Source: Amphichorda felina (taxonomy: Eukaryota > Ascomycota > Sordariomycetes > Hypocreales > Bionectriaceae). Taken from it: DNA of 64,000 nt. Every line of letters begins with the position of its first letter. Position 1 is the first letter of the stretch. This document shows positions 11,317-21,907 of the stretch, piece by piece. Under the pieces are notes generated by a model, which saw only the letters and a list, made by a program, of their open reading frames with translations, ran no database searches and was not told the DNA's origin. The DNA is taken from contig JAEMHR010000106.1 in the NCBI GenBank assembly GCA_016490725.1, forward strand, positions 1 to 64,000, written 5' to 3'. A program made the position numbers and the translations under genes.

Positions 11317-12243
11317 TCATATTGGGTTCTCCATACCCGGGAGAGGTATAGCTTTCGGCGTAGGACTGTGGCTGGATCCTTTGCCCTTGTTGCGGGTTGT
11401 TCCATCTGGCCCTAGCCCTCGCTTCATCATCTTTCCCAGCACGGTGACGAGCTCGCATGTGTCCCGGAACATATCGTCACACATGCCCTCCTCGGCATCA
11501 TAAGCTTCTGCTATACTGGCCTTGGCTAGCTTCCGGCTGCCCTCGGCGTCGTGCACACACTCGTAGAGAAAGGCGGCGTACTCCGTCTTGACGGATAGCC
11601 GCAGCGAGTGAGAGCCCCAGAGGAGTTGGTCCGCCAGCTGTACGGCCTCTTTGAAATGATTATGCGCTATCGGGAGATAGTCGAACCAAGGTAATAGCGA
11701 TGATGGCGACATGGTCGACACATTGATCTCGAAGCCAGGGGGAGGTCCAACTGGCCCGCCCTCTAAGCGGTGAGTCGGCTGGATAGACGACGACCGTGAA
11801 GGAAGATCTCTCTCCTCGCCGTCGCTCTCACCCCTGGAGGTTCCAGGGGGGGTCGAGGCTGCGAGGATCTCGGGTGTTAGGTTGGCCATGTTGGACACAG
11901 GTGGGTTGTTGTGGAAGAGGACGAAAATGTGGTGGAAGCTGGCGCGAAGCTTGTAGGCGAGGACTTTCAGCTCGACATAGTTACCCACCATGGGAATGAC
12001 ATATTGGTGGAGCATGACGAGCCCTTCTCGAGACAGCCATAAAATGTGGAGGATGCGCCGAAGGGAGGCCGGGGATGGTTCGGCTTGGGGTCTCTGCTCC
12101 CTCCTAGCTGCCACAAGCTGCTCAGCAAGACTCAGAGACAGGCCGAGGATCTTGAAGAGCATGGTGGAAAGCAAGGGGTTGTCATTCTCGACGGCCTTGG
12201 CCAGCCTGCCAAGGAACTTCTGATCGACCTCGGAAGACGCCAT
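11317..12243 (-). CDS. Divergent 14-3-3 family protein
   Basis: This is a single exon of 308 residues, starting at the ATG of MASSEVDQKF (the frame runs upstream only through a GTG). Helix-by-helix resemblance to 14-3-3 proteins is visible. FLGRLAKAVEND matches the first helix. VELKVLAYKLRASFHH (about 90-105) matches the region around ESKVFYYKMKGDYHR. GSHSLRLSVKTEYAAFLYE (211-229) matches THPIRLGLALNFSVFYYE. SRKLAKASIAEAYD and MFRDTCELVTVL match the last helices. About 80 residues of Pro/Ser-rich insert (110-190) separate the two halves. Canonical 14-3-3s bind phosphoserine through a Lys-Arg-Arg-Tyr set and an Asn. Here the Arg-Tyr pair aligns with His105-Ile106 and the Asn with Glu221, so classical binding is doubtful. 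Dimerisation and partners are unknown. Confidence 0.65.
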   Translation of the reverse strand: MASSEVDQKFLGRLAKAVENDNPLLSTMLFKILGLSLSLAEQLVAARREQRPQAEPSPASLRRILHILWLSREGLVMLHQYVIPMVGNYVELKVLAYKLRASFHHIFVLFHNNPPVSNMANLTPEILAASTPPGTSRGESDGEERDLPSRSSSIQPTHRLEGGPVGPPPGFEINVSTMSPSSLLPWFDYLPIAHNHFKEAVQLADQLLWGSHSLRLSVKTEYAAFLYECVHDAEGSRKLAKASIAEAYDAEEGMCDDMFRDTCELVTVLGKMMKRGLGPDGTTRNKGKGSSHSPTPKAIPLPGMENPI

Positions 12244-14329
12244 GCGGCTAGAGTCCACTTGGGAACTGCTTCACCAAATTATCGAACCCGGGGTGTATCG
12301 ATGTCTCAAACAAACCGAGATTCTGGTCTCTTTATGAGGGTCGGTGCTGTGGGGTTGACGAATGTCAGACTTTGGGCTGTGGTAAGGCAGGCGACAGAAC
12401 GCTGCCATGCAAGATCAGAAGCTAATGTGGTCGAAAGATAGCCTCGCATGTGGTGCCCGGCACGGGAAATGAGAGTCGTCGACGTAATAAGGGCTCCTTT
12501 CGAGGAATAGGACGCCAAGCTGCGAAAATGGTGGTTTGATAGATGGCAAGCTCTGATTGGGTCTCTCGGGTAGCGGAAGGTAGTTGCAGGAGCGCGTAGG
12601 AAGGTCAATGGGCGAGGAGGAGGGATAGAGAGCTTGCTTTTCGCGACATGTGGTCTCGAGTTCCAGCTGTTCGGGTCGTGGAAAGCAATGGCGTGGGCGA
12701 GCGAGGGGATACCTGGTCAGGAGACGGCTCAAGGCTGCAAGGAAAGGCTGTCAGCCCTCAAACGACCCAATTGGGGGCGATATGACGGGAACTATGCAAG
12801 ACGTGCAGAGGCGGATGGCGAAGCAAACGCACCGGACGACAAGCGGCAGCGCGAGTGCTGCGTAGTTGAGAAAATAACGTGGTAATAGGTTCAACGAGCG
12901 GAGGCCAGCCAGCCAAGGCGGAGACGAGACTGGTGGGGAGCAACAGCGCAGCACGCAGGGAGAGGAGCCCGAGAGGTGCTAGACAAGGCGAGGAGGATCT
13001 GGAGAAGGCAAGAGGGCGAGACTAGCTGGAGAACGGGATCCTCGACAAGGGCATCGTGTCGTGGTGGTTTTCGAAGCGCGTCGCGTGGGACAATCAAGGG
13101 ACCGTTTTCAGGAGGCGATAGGCGAGATATGAGAGGCTGGCGGGATGATGATGGTGCAGGATGCGCTGCGCTGCACGGGTACCGAGCTGCAGCAAGCAGC
13201 AATTCGGGGCGGAGGGGCGTAGAGGCGTAGAGGGCTGGAGGCGTAGGGGCGTAGGGGTGTAGTATTAGGGGGCGGTGAAGGCCAGAGCAAGGAGCTCGAC
13301 GAGATCTGATGGGGCTGGCGGGTCGAATGCATACAGCAGACTGTAGTTGGGCAACTTGGGGCCTTGGGCTGGTGCTGGGCTGGTGCTGGGCTGGTGGTTT
13401 GCTGGTGCGCTAGCCTGGGGAGAGCTGCAGGTGTCGATATGCACGTCTTCTGCGGTTGTTGACTTGCAATTGTTGTCGAACGCCTGGCGCGTCTTGGGAC
13501 TTTGGAGCCTCAGGGGCCTCGGGAGGTTTCTGGAGCTCTGACGAGCCGTGACCAAAGGGTCAATTGATCGATTGACCGCCGCCCGACAAGGACGCGCGCA
13601 CGAGGGCACAAGCTGGGAACGCTGCGCGACTGGGCGTTGCTGCACGATGAGTTGGCAAGCCGGTCGACTGGGTGGAAAGCCTGGGAGGTGAATCGCGGAT
13701 GGATCATGGAATGGATCACGGACGTCGTCGTTGGCTGGGCGTGTGTGGGTGGGTGGACTGGGTGGACGGCGGACGCGAAGAATCAACCAAGACGGCGGCC
13801 CGAGCGGACGGGCAGACGGACGCGAGGCTCGTCCCTTGTAGCCTGCCTGTGCCCTGTATTACTCCTGTACTCGTACTCCGTACTCCGTAGGGACCCTCGG
13901 GAATGAGAATCGACAAGGGTGTCGCCCGCTGTCGCGTAATAATGTGCAAGTGACGTGCCTTGCGTGGCCTTGCGTGCGTTTTATTACGGTAGGGATCCGG
14001 CGTAACGCCCAAGTCGGCGAGTGCAGCACTGCAGCCATGTAGGCAGGCTGTCACCAGCAATGGGACCAGCAGGGCCGGCACGGGCTCTTCATCGTTACGA
14101 GTACGAGTACCGTGAGCATGGCGCTGAGTCCGGGTTGCCGGCAGGCGAAACAGAGACATTGAGGTAGTTGATGTCTGATGATCTTCGTCATGAGACACGG
14201 TCGTTTAAGGTTCAGACAGCTTTGGAAGCGTGGAACGCTGGAACTTGGAAGACAGACCTGAAACGGGGGCCTCGAACTGTGGGCGTTGCGCGTGACCTCC
14301 ACTCCACTGTGAGCGGCAGATTCATTACC
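12244..14329. other. Long spacer upstream of the 14-3-3-like gene
   Basis: About 2 kb has no gene I can support. Long overlapping frames exist on both strands (the largest is 13265-13786, minus). They lack domains, and the sequence is compositionally biased and locally repetitive, for example three units of GGGCTGGTGCT near 13366-13398. It probably contains the promoter and leader of the minus-strand 14-3-3-like gene. A non-coding RNA cannot be excluded. Confidence 0.5.
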
Positions 14330-14331
14330 TA

Positions 14332-14511
14332 CTTACGCGGGTAACCCCGTTTTTAGAGATGGTTAAAAAGCGTAGATAGGCTCTCTAAAGGGTATTAAGA
14401 TCTTTTCTAACCGCTTAAAAGATTTCGGTTACTCTAGAAGGAATCTATACTCTATCGAGAGCCTATCTAGTACCTTCCGCCATCTCTAAAAACGGGGGTC
14501 GCCCGCGTAAG
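14332..14511 (-). mobile_element. MITE copy 2 (180 bp, inverted orientation)
   Basis: This is the same element family as at 2.68 kb but in reverse orientation. It starts CTTACGCGGGTAACCCCG and ends CGGGGGTCGCCCGCGTAAG, with TA on both sides. The internal sequence is nearly identical to copy 3. Relative to copy 1 it carries many C-to-T and G-to-A changes. It is non-coding. Confidence 0.85.
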
Positions 14512-14602
14512 TACTAGGTAGTATTGACTACTCATATAGAGTACCTATAACCTAATAATACCTGCGGATGCGGATAGGTACTACTAGGTAAGGTAATAGG
14601 TA

Positions 14603-14782
14603 CTTACGCGGGCGATTCCCGTTTTTAGAGACGGCGGAAGGTACTAGATAGGCTCTCGATAGAGTATAGATTCCTTCTAGAGTAACCGAAATCTTTTAAG
14701 CGGTTAGAAAAGATCTTAATACCCTTTAGAGAGCCTATCTACGCTTTTTAACCATCTCTAAAAACGGGGTTACCCGCGCAAG
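14603..14782 (+). mobile_element. MITE copy 3 (180 bp)
   Basis: This copy lies in the same orientation as copy 1, 91 bp from copy 2 and opposed to it. The ends are CTTACGCGGGCGATTCCCG and CGGGGTTACCCGCGCAAG, with flanking TA dinucleotides. It differs from the re-inverted copy 2 at only a few positions near the termini. Confidence 0.85.
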
Positions 14783-16116
14783 TAGTTAGTGGGTTCCACT
14801 GTAGACGGTAGGTCCACCTACTGTAGATGGGATAGTTGGGCTGCCCCGTTGGCAGTTTCTCCATTGACATCAGCCTCATCACCTTCACAGCCCAGCTCAA
14901 CAACTACGAGGACTAATAGGACTACCAAGTATGAATACGTACGGAAAACGTAAGTAGGTACGAATACTCATACTGCTCCATTGACGCGTTGCCCAACACG
15001 CATGCCGCCCAGGTCGCACAGCCGGCCGCCCCCCGTCCATCGAATCAACAACCATCGCCAACCCGTCCCCAGCCTCCCGAATTTCTCTTCTTTGTTTTGT
15101 TATCGCCCATCAGGTTGCATGAGACGCGACCGCCCTGCCTGCCACGCCTGACTTTCTTCTTTGGGCCCCTGGCTCTCAGATGTCATCGGTGTACTCGTAT
15201 CCGTACATCGGTGACATTGGTGTATTCTCATGGCAGTTAGCTTGGGCATCCTGGGGTAAGATGTGCTTGTACACGGTTTTGGACGCGTTGGCCATGGCCA
15301 CGTCACCCGTTTGAGTGAGTGTGAAATTTCGAGAAACAGAAAATCAACAACGTACGAGTACTAGCACTAGTAGTACATGTATTCGTACCCATGCGGCTCC
15401 AACCGCTGCCGCGGCCCACTCGCACAACGTGCGGCCGTGTCCCGCTGTCTTTGTCTTACACTGGATCTCGTCTCAGACCCTGTCTAAGATCTTGAGAGCG
15501 ATGAGATAAGAAGACAGAAATACTAGCAGCCCCTCCAAGACTCCAACAGAATTTCCATTGTACAAAGTATGAAGTAGCCTCCGATCGTTTCCAAAACCTG
15601 GTCATATGGGGAGATATTTCCCGGCTTCTTCGCCTGAGCTCCTCTCAAGTATAAGTGAGACTCCTCGCCCACACTCCGCTACACCGGCCGAATGTGGGCG
15701 CAGATCGATTCAATTCGTGTCACGGTGTGCAAAGAGATTGTGACTCGAGTTCGACGACCGACCTCCCCCGAGGGCGAGGGTCGGCCATAGAGTAATAGTA
15801 TTACTACCATAGTATTACATCCACTCAAGTTCTCTCCCAATGTGCAGGTCCAGCCCGGCATTGGCATCTAAACTCCCTGCGGGTTGACCAGCTTCCATCG
15901 TTACGTATACTTAATGGGCTGGGTCTGAGATATATCCTAAATTCCAACGTTGTCGCCTCTCCCTGTCCTGCGCCATATCCTTTTGAAAACCCTAGGTCCC
16001 GTCGACCATAACTTCGTTCGTTTCTAAGTGTTCTTTGTCGCAAATAAATGGATTCCTTGTGTGCGTGCGTGTGTGCGTGCGTGTGTGCGTGCGTGTCCGG
16101 ATTGTGTGGTTGATGT
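14783..16116. other. Spacer between MITE pair and SCAP gene 3' end
   Basis: No gene is supported. The sequence holds scattered TACGAGTAC/TAGTACT motifs and C-rich stretches near 15.0-15.15 kb. The final part (15.7-16.1 kb) is the 3' flank of the SCAP gene and carries a TGTGCGTGCG repeat. Confidence 0.5.
16059..16096. repeat. TGTGCGTGCG microsatellite
   Basis: About four units of the 10-bp repeat GTGTGCGTGC lie 20 bp beyond the stop codon of the SCAP gene, inside its probable 3' UTR. A weaker GTGCGTGCGT stretch occurs at 399-432. Confidence 0.8.
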
Positions 16117-19100
16117 TCAAGTCCACGCTCTTGGTCGACATATACTTCCCGCCTTGCGCCGCCTGCTTGCTAAATTCATGAGGCCGCCATCGGTAGCCAT
16201 ATCAAATCTTTCCGGGCCTCCCACTGTGACCAGCTTGATCACATTTCCAAACGCAAAGGCGACCGACATGAGCCCGACCCTCACCTTGGGCCCCAAATCC
16301 GATATAAGAAGATGGCTAGGTTGCTCGTCCTTCTTGAACAGGGGCTCCTCTTCGTCGGTACCTGTTCGGAGGCTGGGTGATATCGTCCACGCCTCCCACT
16401 CGATGGGTGTAGTTTTCGTTGTGCTGCGCCCTGCAAACCGCTTTCGAAGGCCCTCCCCGCCGTCCGCAGCTTGGGTCGGAGCCTCCGCCTCAGGGGCCTT
16501 CTTGCGTCGAATGCCGCACGCGCTACCGTCGGAAAGTATGCAGAAATGGCCCGGATTCCTCACTCGCCTCTTAGTCACGTTAGCGTCTCCCCATTCGCAA
16601 CCTTCTCCGTCCGTAGCACCAGAAGGACCTTGCAGGCAGATGGAATCAAAGTCCTCTGATGGAGTGAAGGTGTGCAGGATCCCATCGCCAGTCTCAGCCG
16701 CCACATACGAGAGGGTCGCCGAAGTGATGCTGGGTATCTCAACGTGAGCTATCCTTTGAGTCGAGTAGGCACATTGGAGAGAGCGAGGCTTCATTTCTTC
16801 CGTCTCCACGGTGTAGAGATATTCGCGGTTGTCGATGCTGAAGATGTGAACCCGAGACAGTGTCGCAACAAGAAAGAGACCCAAGGAAGGCATCGTCAAG
16901 ATTTGGTGTGCCCTTTGACCCCTGAATGTTGAGGTCGGGATCTCACGAGACTCCCATCCTTGCTTGGACCGCGATGCCACGTGTATATGGCCCTGTTTCG
17001 ATGCCGCTACAATAGCTATTCGAGTAGGGTTCTGGGCATAACCTATCAAATGGCAAATTTTGTTAGCAAGGCTTTCCGGAGTCCCACTTGTACTGTTACA
17101 AAGACAACAAAACTCACCTCTGCTGATCAGAGGTTCCGCACAGATCAGAGGATTCTCAGAGATTACTGAGTCTTCGGTGCCGCTACCCTCTTCCCCGAAT
17201 AGTTCTGTGACAGTGCCATTGCGCCTCACAATGATCAAGTGCGGCGCCTCTGAAGATAGCCTGGGTGCAAAGAACACGGCCTCGGGACGCTGTCCAAAGA
17301 GGTCAACTGCGACTGTAGGGCCCCAAACCCGGTCTGCTAGGTTCCAGAAAGTGACTTGAAACGGTGAAAGAATGGCCAGCCACTTCGATTCATGGTCCGT
17401 CGCAATGGCGAGGACGGGAAACATACTGCCCGCGTCGGAAGTAGTTCCCGGCAAGACGTAGCTCGATCCTTCGGATCGTAAATCCCAGACACGAATGATA
17501 CGGTCGAGCCCAACCGTAATAATGTATCCTTCGCTTGAGTGGGCTAGCATAGCAATGTCGAGAGTGTGGCCCTCGGGGAGATGCTTGACCGACAACAGCG
17601 GGCCATCCTCCAAATCGGCATCGTCCTCAATGTTCGCCTCGTCTTCGTACAGGAGGTAGCTAATGAGTAGACGTAGCGCTGCCACAACGACAACAACAAT
17701 AACGACGAACTGCGTCAGCTGATGATTGATGAAGTCGTAGTAGGCCGGCAGCAGAGTTGGCTCTCTGCTCCGCAAGCTCCTATCTGCGCCCTTCTTCACA
17801 AACACGAGAGGCTCATAGACTTGCGCAATGTAGCTATGAGCGGAGGGTTTGATGATGCCGATGAGCTCCTGAGCAGTTTCATGATCCTGCAGACGCAGCC
17901 ACGACGTTGGGCTCCTTGCTTGGTTGATTTCCTCGAGTGAAGACGCTTTGGAGGTTCCAAAAATGTGGGCTGCCGATTCCCAGAAAAAGCCAATGGTCGT
18001 ATTGAGCATGGTTTGTTCTTGGAAGAAGTGCCACTGGGCAATTACAATGAACCCGACCATGACGAATGTCCCAGCAATACGGGTCGACAGAGCAGCATTG
18101 CCGTGAATCATTTGTTCTATCCACGTGCGGCCGCGAGTTCCAGAGTCCAGCAAAACGTGACGATGGTGGCGCATTGATACCTTGGCCAGTGCGTCGCTCA
18201 GCTCTGTTCTTCGCACATCAACACTCAGTACAGCTAGGAAGAAAGTTGAGAGGTAAAAAACATCGAAGACAATGGCAAAGGCCAGGAAGATGCAGAACCC
18301 CGATACACCAGGCGAAACCAAGCGGGACAAGACTGTCAAGATGAGGACATTTTGCATGGCGCTGGCTAGAGCCACCGGAGCGGTCTCACCAAAAGCATGC
18401 CCGATTCGGCTGGTGGTACTATCCTTGGATGGAGTAAGGATGACAGCATTGATTAGGCGAAATATGTTTTCGAGGCTCATGGCGAGTATGACTAGAGGAT
18501 AGGCAGCCTGTGGGATACGAGACAGATCTATGTTGAAGATGGCGCAGACGGTGAAACTCGACATGATGGAGAAGACGATTTGTGTGACGACAGTGATCAT
18601 GAGGCCCACCTTGGACTTGACAGCTCGGACCTTGAACAGGCTCATGATGAAATACCCTATGGCTAGGCCATAAGCCAGAGCAAGAGTGAGAGTGTCCTCG
18701 GTGGAGATTGGTCGGAATTGAAACTCGTATAGGCGACTTTGCGATATGCGCCCGTCAGGGGGGTATACGTCCCATGTATCCGTCACCTGCTCAGCCAGCG
18801 CTGCCGCCTTTCGCTCCCACTGGCGGCCAACGGGGGAGTCGCGCCGGTGGAGCAAGGTAATGACCAGGGCGTCTGCCGCCAGCAGCCGTCGGTACTCAAA
18901 TCGTTTTCCGCTGAAAACGACGGAGTGGCGCAAGGTCACGTTGACGGGGGTCGACATGGTCTTCATCTGATTGACGGTCGAGATAACGTCGTCGTCGGCC
19001 AGTATGCGCTCACGTGAGCAGCCCCAGTACTGTAGCGGAGACTGGAAAAACCAGGACTGGTTGGTGAATCCATTGATGGCGTGGACAGCATCACGCTGGC

Positions 19101-19651
19101 TTGGGGAAAGGTCCCCATCATCGGTGCCGGGACACGGCGTGGGGATGACGCCTATGCGAGGGTCGAATCCCTCCGTGACACCTAACAGGTCGTCCTGAAG
19201 ATCAAGGGCCGAGGCAAGAAGCTCAGGGTCTAGTGCCTGCATATAATTCCCGTGGACCCAAACCGAGCGCATTATAATATCGGGCTCCGTGACCATGTGG
19301 TACGGTAGCGGCTGGGCGACGGTCCAGGCATGATGGGGGAGGTTGGAGGCGCCGTTGGTGAAGTCGGTGGTGAAGAGGAAGGGGATCGGGTAGCCGAGGA
19401 TGGTGGCTACGGCGGCAGAGACCAGCAGGGTCGCGACGACGTGCCGGGCAGCGTAGCGGCCGTAGCGCGCAAAGGCCTTGCGCAGAGGGTGCGACGGGGA
19501 GAGGACCGGGGCTTCGGTGGTTCTAGAGGTCGGGATCGCGAAACGTTAGAAGTCTCTTTCGCAAGATGTCAGATCCATACCAGATCTGGTCTCACCCTTT
19601 CTTCTCTTGGGAGACTAACCCTCGCAGCGGGTACAAAAGGTACCAAATCAT
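16117..19651 (-). CDS. SCP1: SREBP cleavage-activating protein (SCAP / Scp1 homologue)
   Basis: The exons are 19651-19620, 19522-17118 and 17042-16117 (introns of 97 and 75 nt), giving about 1,120 residues. A 10-codon first exon encodes MIWYLLYPLR, the N-terminus expected of fungal SCAPs, and joins to GTTEAPVLSPSHPLRKAF. One membrane segment follows at about 38-57. A lumenal region leads into a sterol-sensing domain at about 290-446, whose last helix ends in VLSVDVRRTEL, very close to animal SCAP. After a further membrane region the C-terminal half carries WD40-type repeats (for example TVGLDRIIRVWDLR). SCAP escorts the SREBP transcription factor precursor from the ER to its processing site in response to sterol, or in fungi also oxygen. 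No SREBP gene is in this window. The 75-nt intron is in frame and stop-free, so its call rests on GTGAGT, GCTAAC and the TAG acceptor. Confidence 0.9.
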
Positions 19652-20612
19652 GAGGCCGCGTAGTCCAGGGTAAAGATCTCCGTCCGTTGGCTTGAACGAA
19701 CTGGATGGTTTGCCGTCAAGCTGGAGGGGTAGGGGTCAATGACATTGGGTCATGAAGGAAGCCCGATTACCGATTCTAGGTGTGGGGTCCAGGTGCGTCG
19801 TCGGATATTATATGAAGGAGCGGGAGGCCGGGAGGTGAAGTGGCATTGGAGACCAGGGGAAGGGGGGACTGGGGTCGACGCTGGATTGCGTGAGGCAGCT
19901 GGTGGTTGGTTGGTGGTGGTCGTTGGCATCCTGGATACTTAGGTTGCAATACTATCCGTAGCACGAGTAGGTAAGTACCTGTAGGTTACTCCGTAGTAGT
20001 GTACCTAGGTAGGTAAGGTAGTAGGTAGGTACCTAGGTACTAACTAGGGACTGACCGGGAGGGAGGCTTCGCCGCTTCGCTGGGGGATTCGCTAGGTGTC
20101 CTGTACGGATTGGATGATACGCCCTGGAGCTTGAGGTGGAGGATGGATCCCAGGGCAGGTTTGGGCGGTGGCGGCGCTGGGAGGCCCACCTGAGCCCTCC
20201 GCTGCGTCCGCTGGCTGAGCCTGCCTCTGAGAGTCTGAGTCCAGCACCGCCCAGATGGCAAGATTTTCCCCACCTCTCCGGCGGCCCGGTGCAGCAGACC
20301 ATGGCATGACCAGGACCTCATCAGCCCACAAAGCTTGCCCAGTGGCACCAGTGCCCACCGCCCCAGGAACCGCCACCTCTCACTCGCTGGCCCTGGCGAC
20401 CCTCGACGGCGACGGCCTTTTCCGGGACGGCCCCTCAGCTGATGAGTCAAGCCAAATGGGCTGAGCCGCTGAACTCGTCGAGCACCGGCTGAAGCTCTCC
20501 CGGTTTGTCCCTTGCTCTCTCTCCAGATTCCAGATCCCAGAGTGTGCCCTCCCAAGCCTGTCGGAGCTCGCCTGGTTGACCTGACGTAGCCCGCTCACAC
20601 TCCCTCCCGGGG
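19652..20612. other. Divergent promoter region (SCAP / JMJD7-like)
   Basis: Both flanking genes start here and point outward. TAGGTACCTAGGTA-type repeats occupy about 19960-20045. Open frames on the minus strand at 20.0-20.6 kb have no domain and overlap the promoter region, so I do not call them. Confidence 0.55.
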
Positions 20613-21866
20613 ATGGCCGCCGGCGCCACCAACGCGGCTCTGCGTGAGCTTATTACGACTTTCAACGACCTCAACGCTGACTCTGTCCACGAGTTCGATG
20701 AGGAGCCCAGCCCGCTCGAGTTTATGCGCTTCGTCTCGTGCAACACGCCCTTTGTCGTGAGACGCGGAGCATCGTCATGGGCGGCATCCCAGCAGTGGTC
20801 ACCCGGATACCTGAAATCGGCGCTCAGCGGCCAGACTGTCAATGTTGCCGTGACTCCCTGCGGGTATGATCATCATTTATGGTCTTTCGTATTATTACGC
20901 AGTAGTTTAAGGCACCTAGAACTAAGGAGTGATCTGAATGTAGCAACGCAGATGCCCCCACCTTCTCGCCCGTCCACAGCTCAACTGTCATCTCCAAGCC
21001 ACACGAGGAGGAAGAGCCATTTGAGGAATTCCTCGACTATGTAATACGCCAGGAGACAGACCCAGCATTTCCCAAGGATGCAGAGGTGAGATATGCTCAG
21101 ACTCGTCAGTCATCCTCCAATGCCACCCCGCCTCACCAACATCACCACTGACTTGACCGTCCTCAGAGAATGACAACTTCCGCAATGAGTACATCTCTCT
21201 CTTCTCCGACGCACAGAAAGACATTCCCTTTGCCCGTATAGCTCTCCAGAAAGAACCCGACGCCATCAATCTCTGGATAGGAAACTCGAGGTCGGTGACA
21301 TGCCTTCACCGCGACCCTATGGAGAATATCTACGTCCAGATCCTTGGGAGGAAGCACTTTGTACTGTTGCCACCGCTGTGCCATCCGTGCGTGAATGAGA
21401 AGCTTCTGCGGCCTGCGACGTATACGCGTTCAGGACGAGGCCTTGACCTACATACTGACCAAAATGCGGAGCCCGTGCCCTTGGCCACCTGGGATCCTGA
21501 TGACCCTGAGGTCAATGCCACCGACTTCTCCCAGCTGGCAAACCCCCTCAATGTAACATTAAACCCAGGAGACATGTTATATTTACCGGCTATGTGGTGA
21601 GCTGGGTCCACTCAAAATCATGAGCCCGCCTTGATAGACTAACGTTGCTACGCCCGAAGGTATCACAAAGTTAAGCAATCTAGTAACGGGGAGGGTTGCG
21701 TTGTGGCTGTCAATTACTGGTCAGTGAATTGCTGGGTCACCTTTTCCCCGATCAGAATTAACATCCTCACAGGTACGACATGGATTTCAGCGGGCCATTC
21801 TATCCCCTGACATCGTTTGTTCGGAATATCGGACTAGGCAAGCAAACAGATCCAGCGCCCCCTTAA
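20613..21866 (+). CDS. JmjC domain protein, JMJD7-type lysyl hydroxylase
   Basis: The five exons are 20613-20863, 20944-21085, 21169-21596, 21660-21719 and 21773-21866, giving about 324 residues. JMJD7 in animals is an Fe(II)/2-oxoglutarate-dependent (3S)-lysyl hydroxylase acting on the DRG GTPases. Its length (about 316) and Fe ligands fit. His178 and Asp180 lie in CLHRDPMENIYVQ, and His276 lies in WYHKVKQSS, split from its Trp by an intron. N-terminal family features include NTPFVVRRG and VNVAVTPCGNADAPTFSP, the latter created by the first splice junction. The C-terminus NYWYDMDFSGPFYPL is also typical. The gene ends 41 bp from the stop of the convergent SPB1 gene. The role in fungi is inferred only. 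Confidence 0.9.
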
Positions 21867-21907
21867 TAGAATTATGTCAAGATAGGATATATACTCGTAT
21901 AATGCCC

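Noticed and set aside
13265..13786. 173-residue minus-strand frame in the 12-14 kb spacer
   Set aside because: It has no ATG start, a Pro/Ser-rich random composition and a local tandem repeat. No domain or exon partner was found.
16028..16747. 239-residue plus-strand frame over the SCAP 3' end
   Set aside because: It is antisense to the well-supported SCAP C-terminal domain and begins in a microsatellite.
20040..20555. 171-residue minus-strand frame upstream of the JMJD7-like gene
   Set aside because: It overlaps two other frames, lies in the divergent promoter region and has no recognisable domain.
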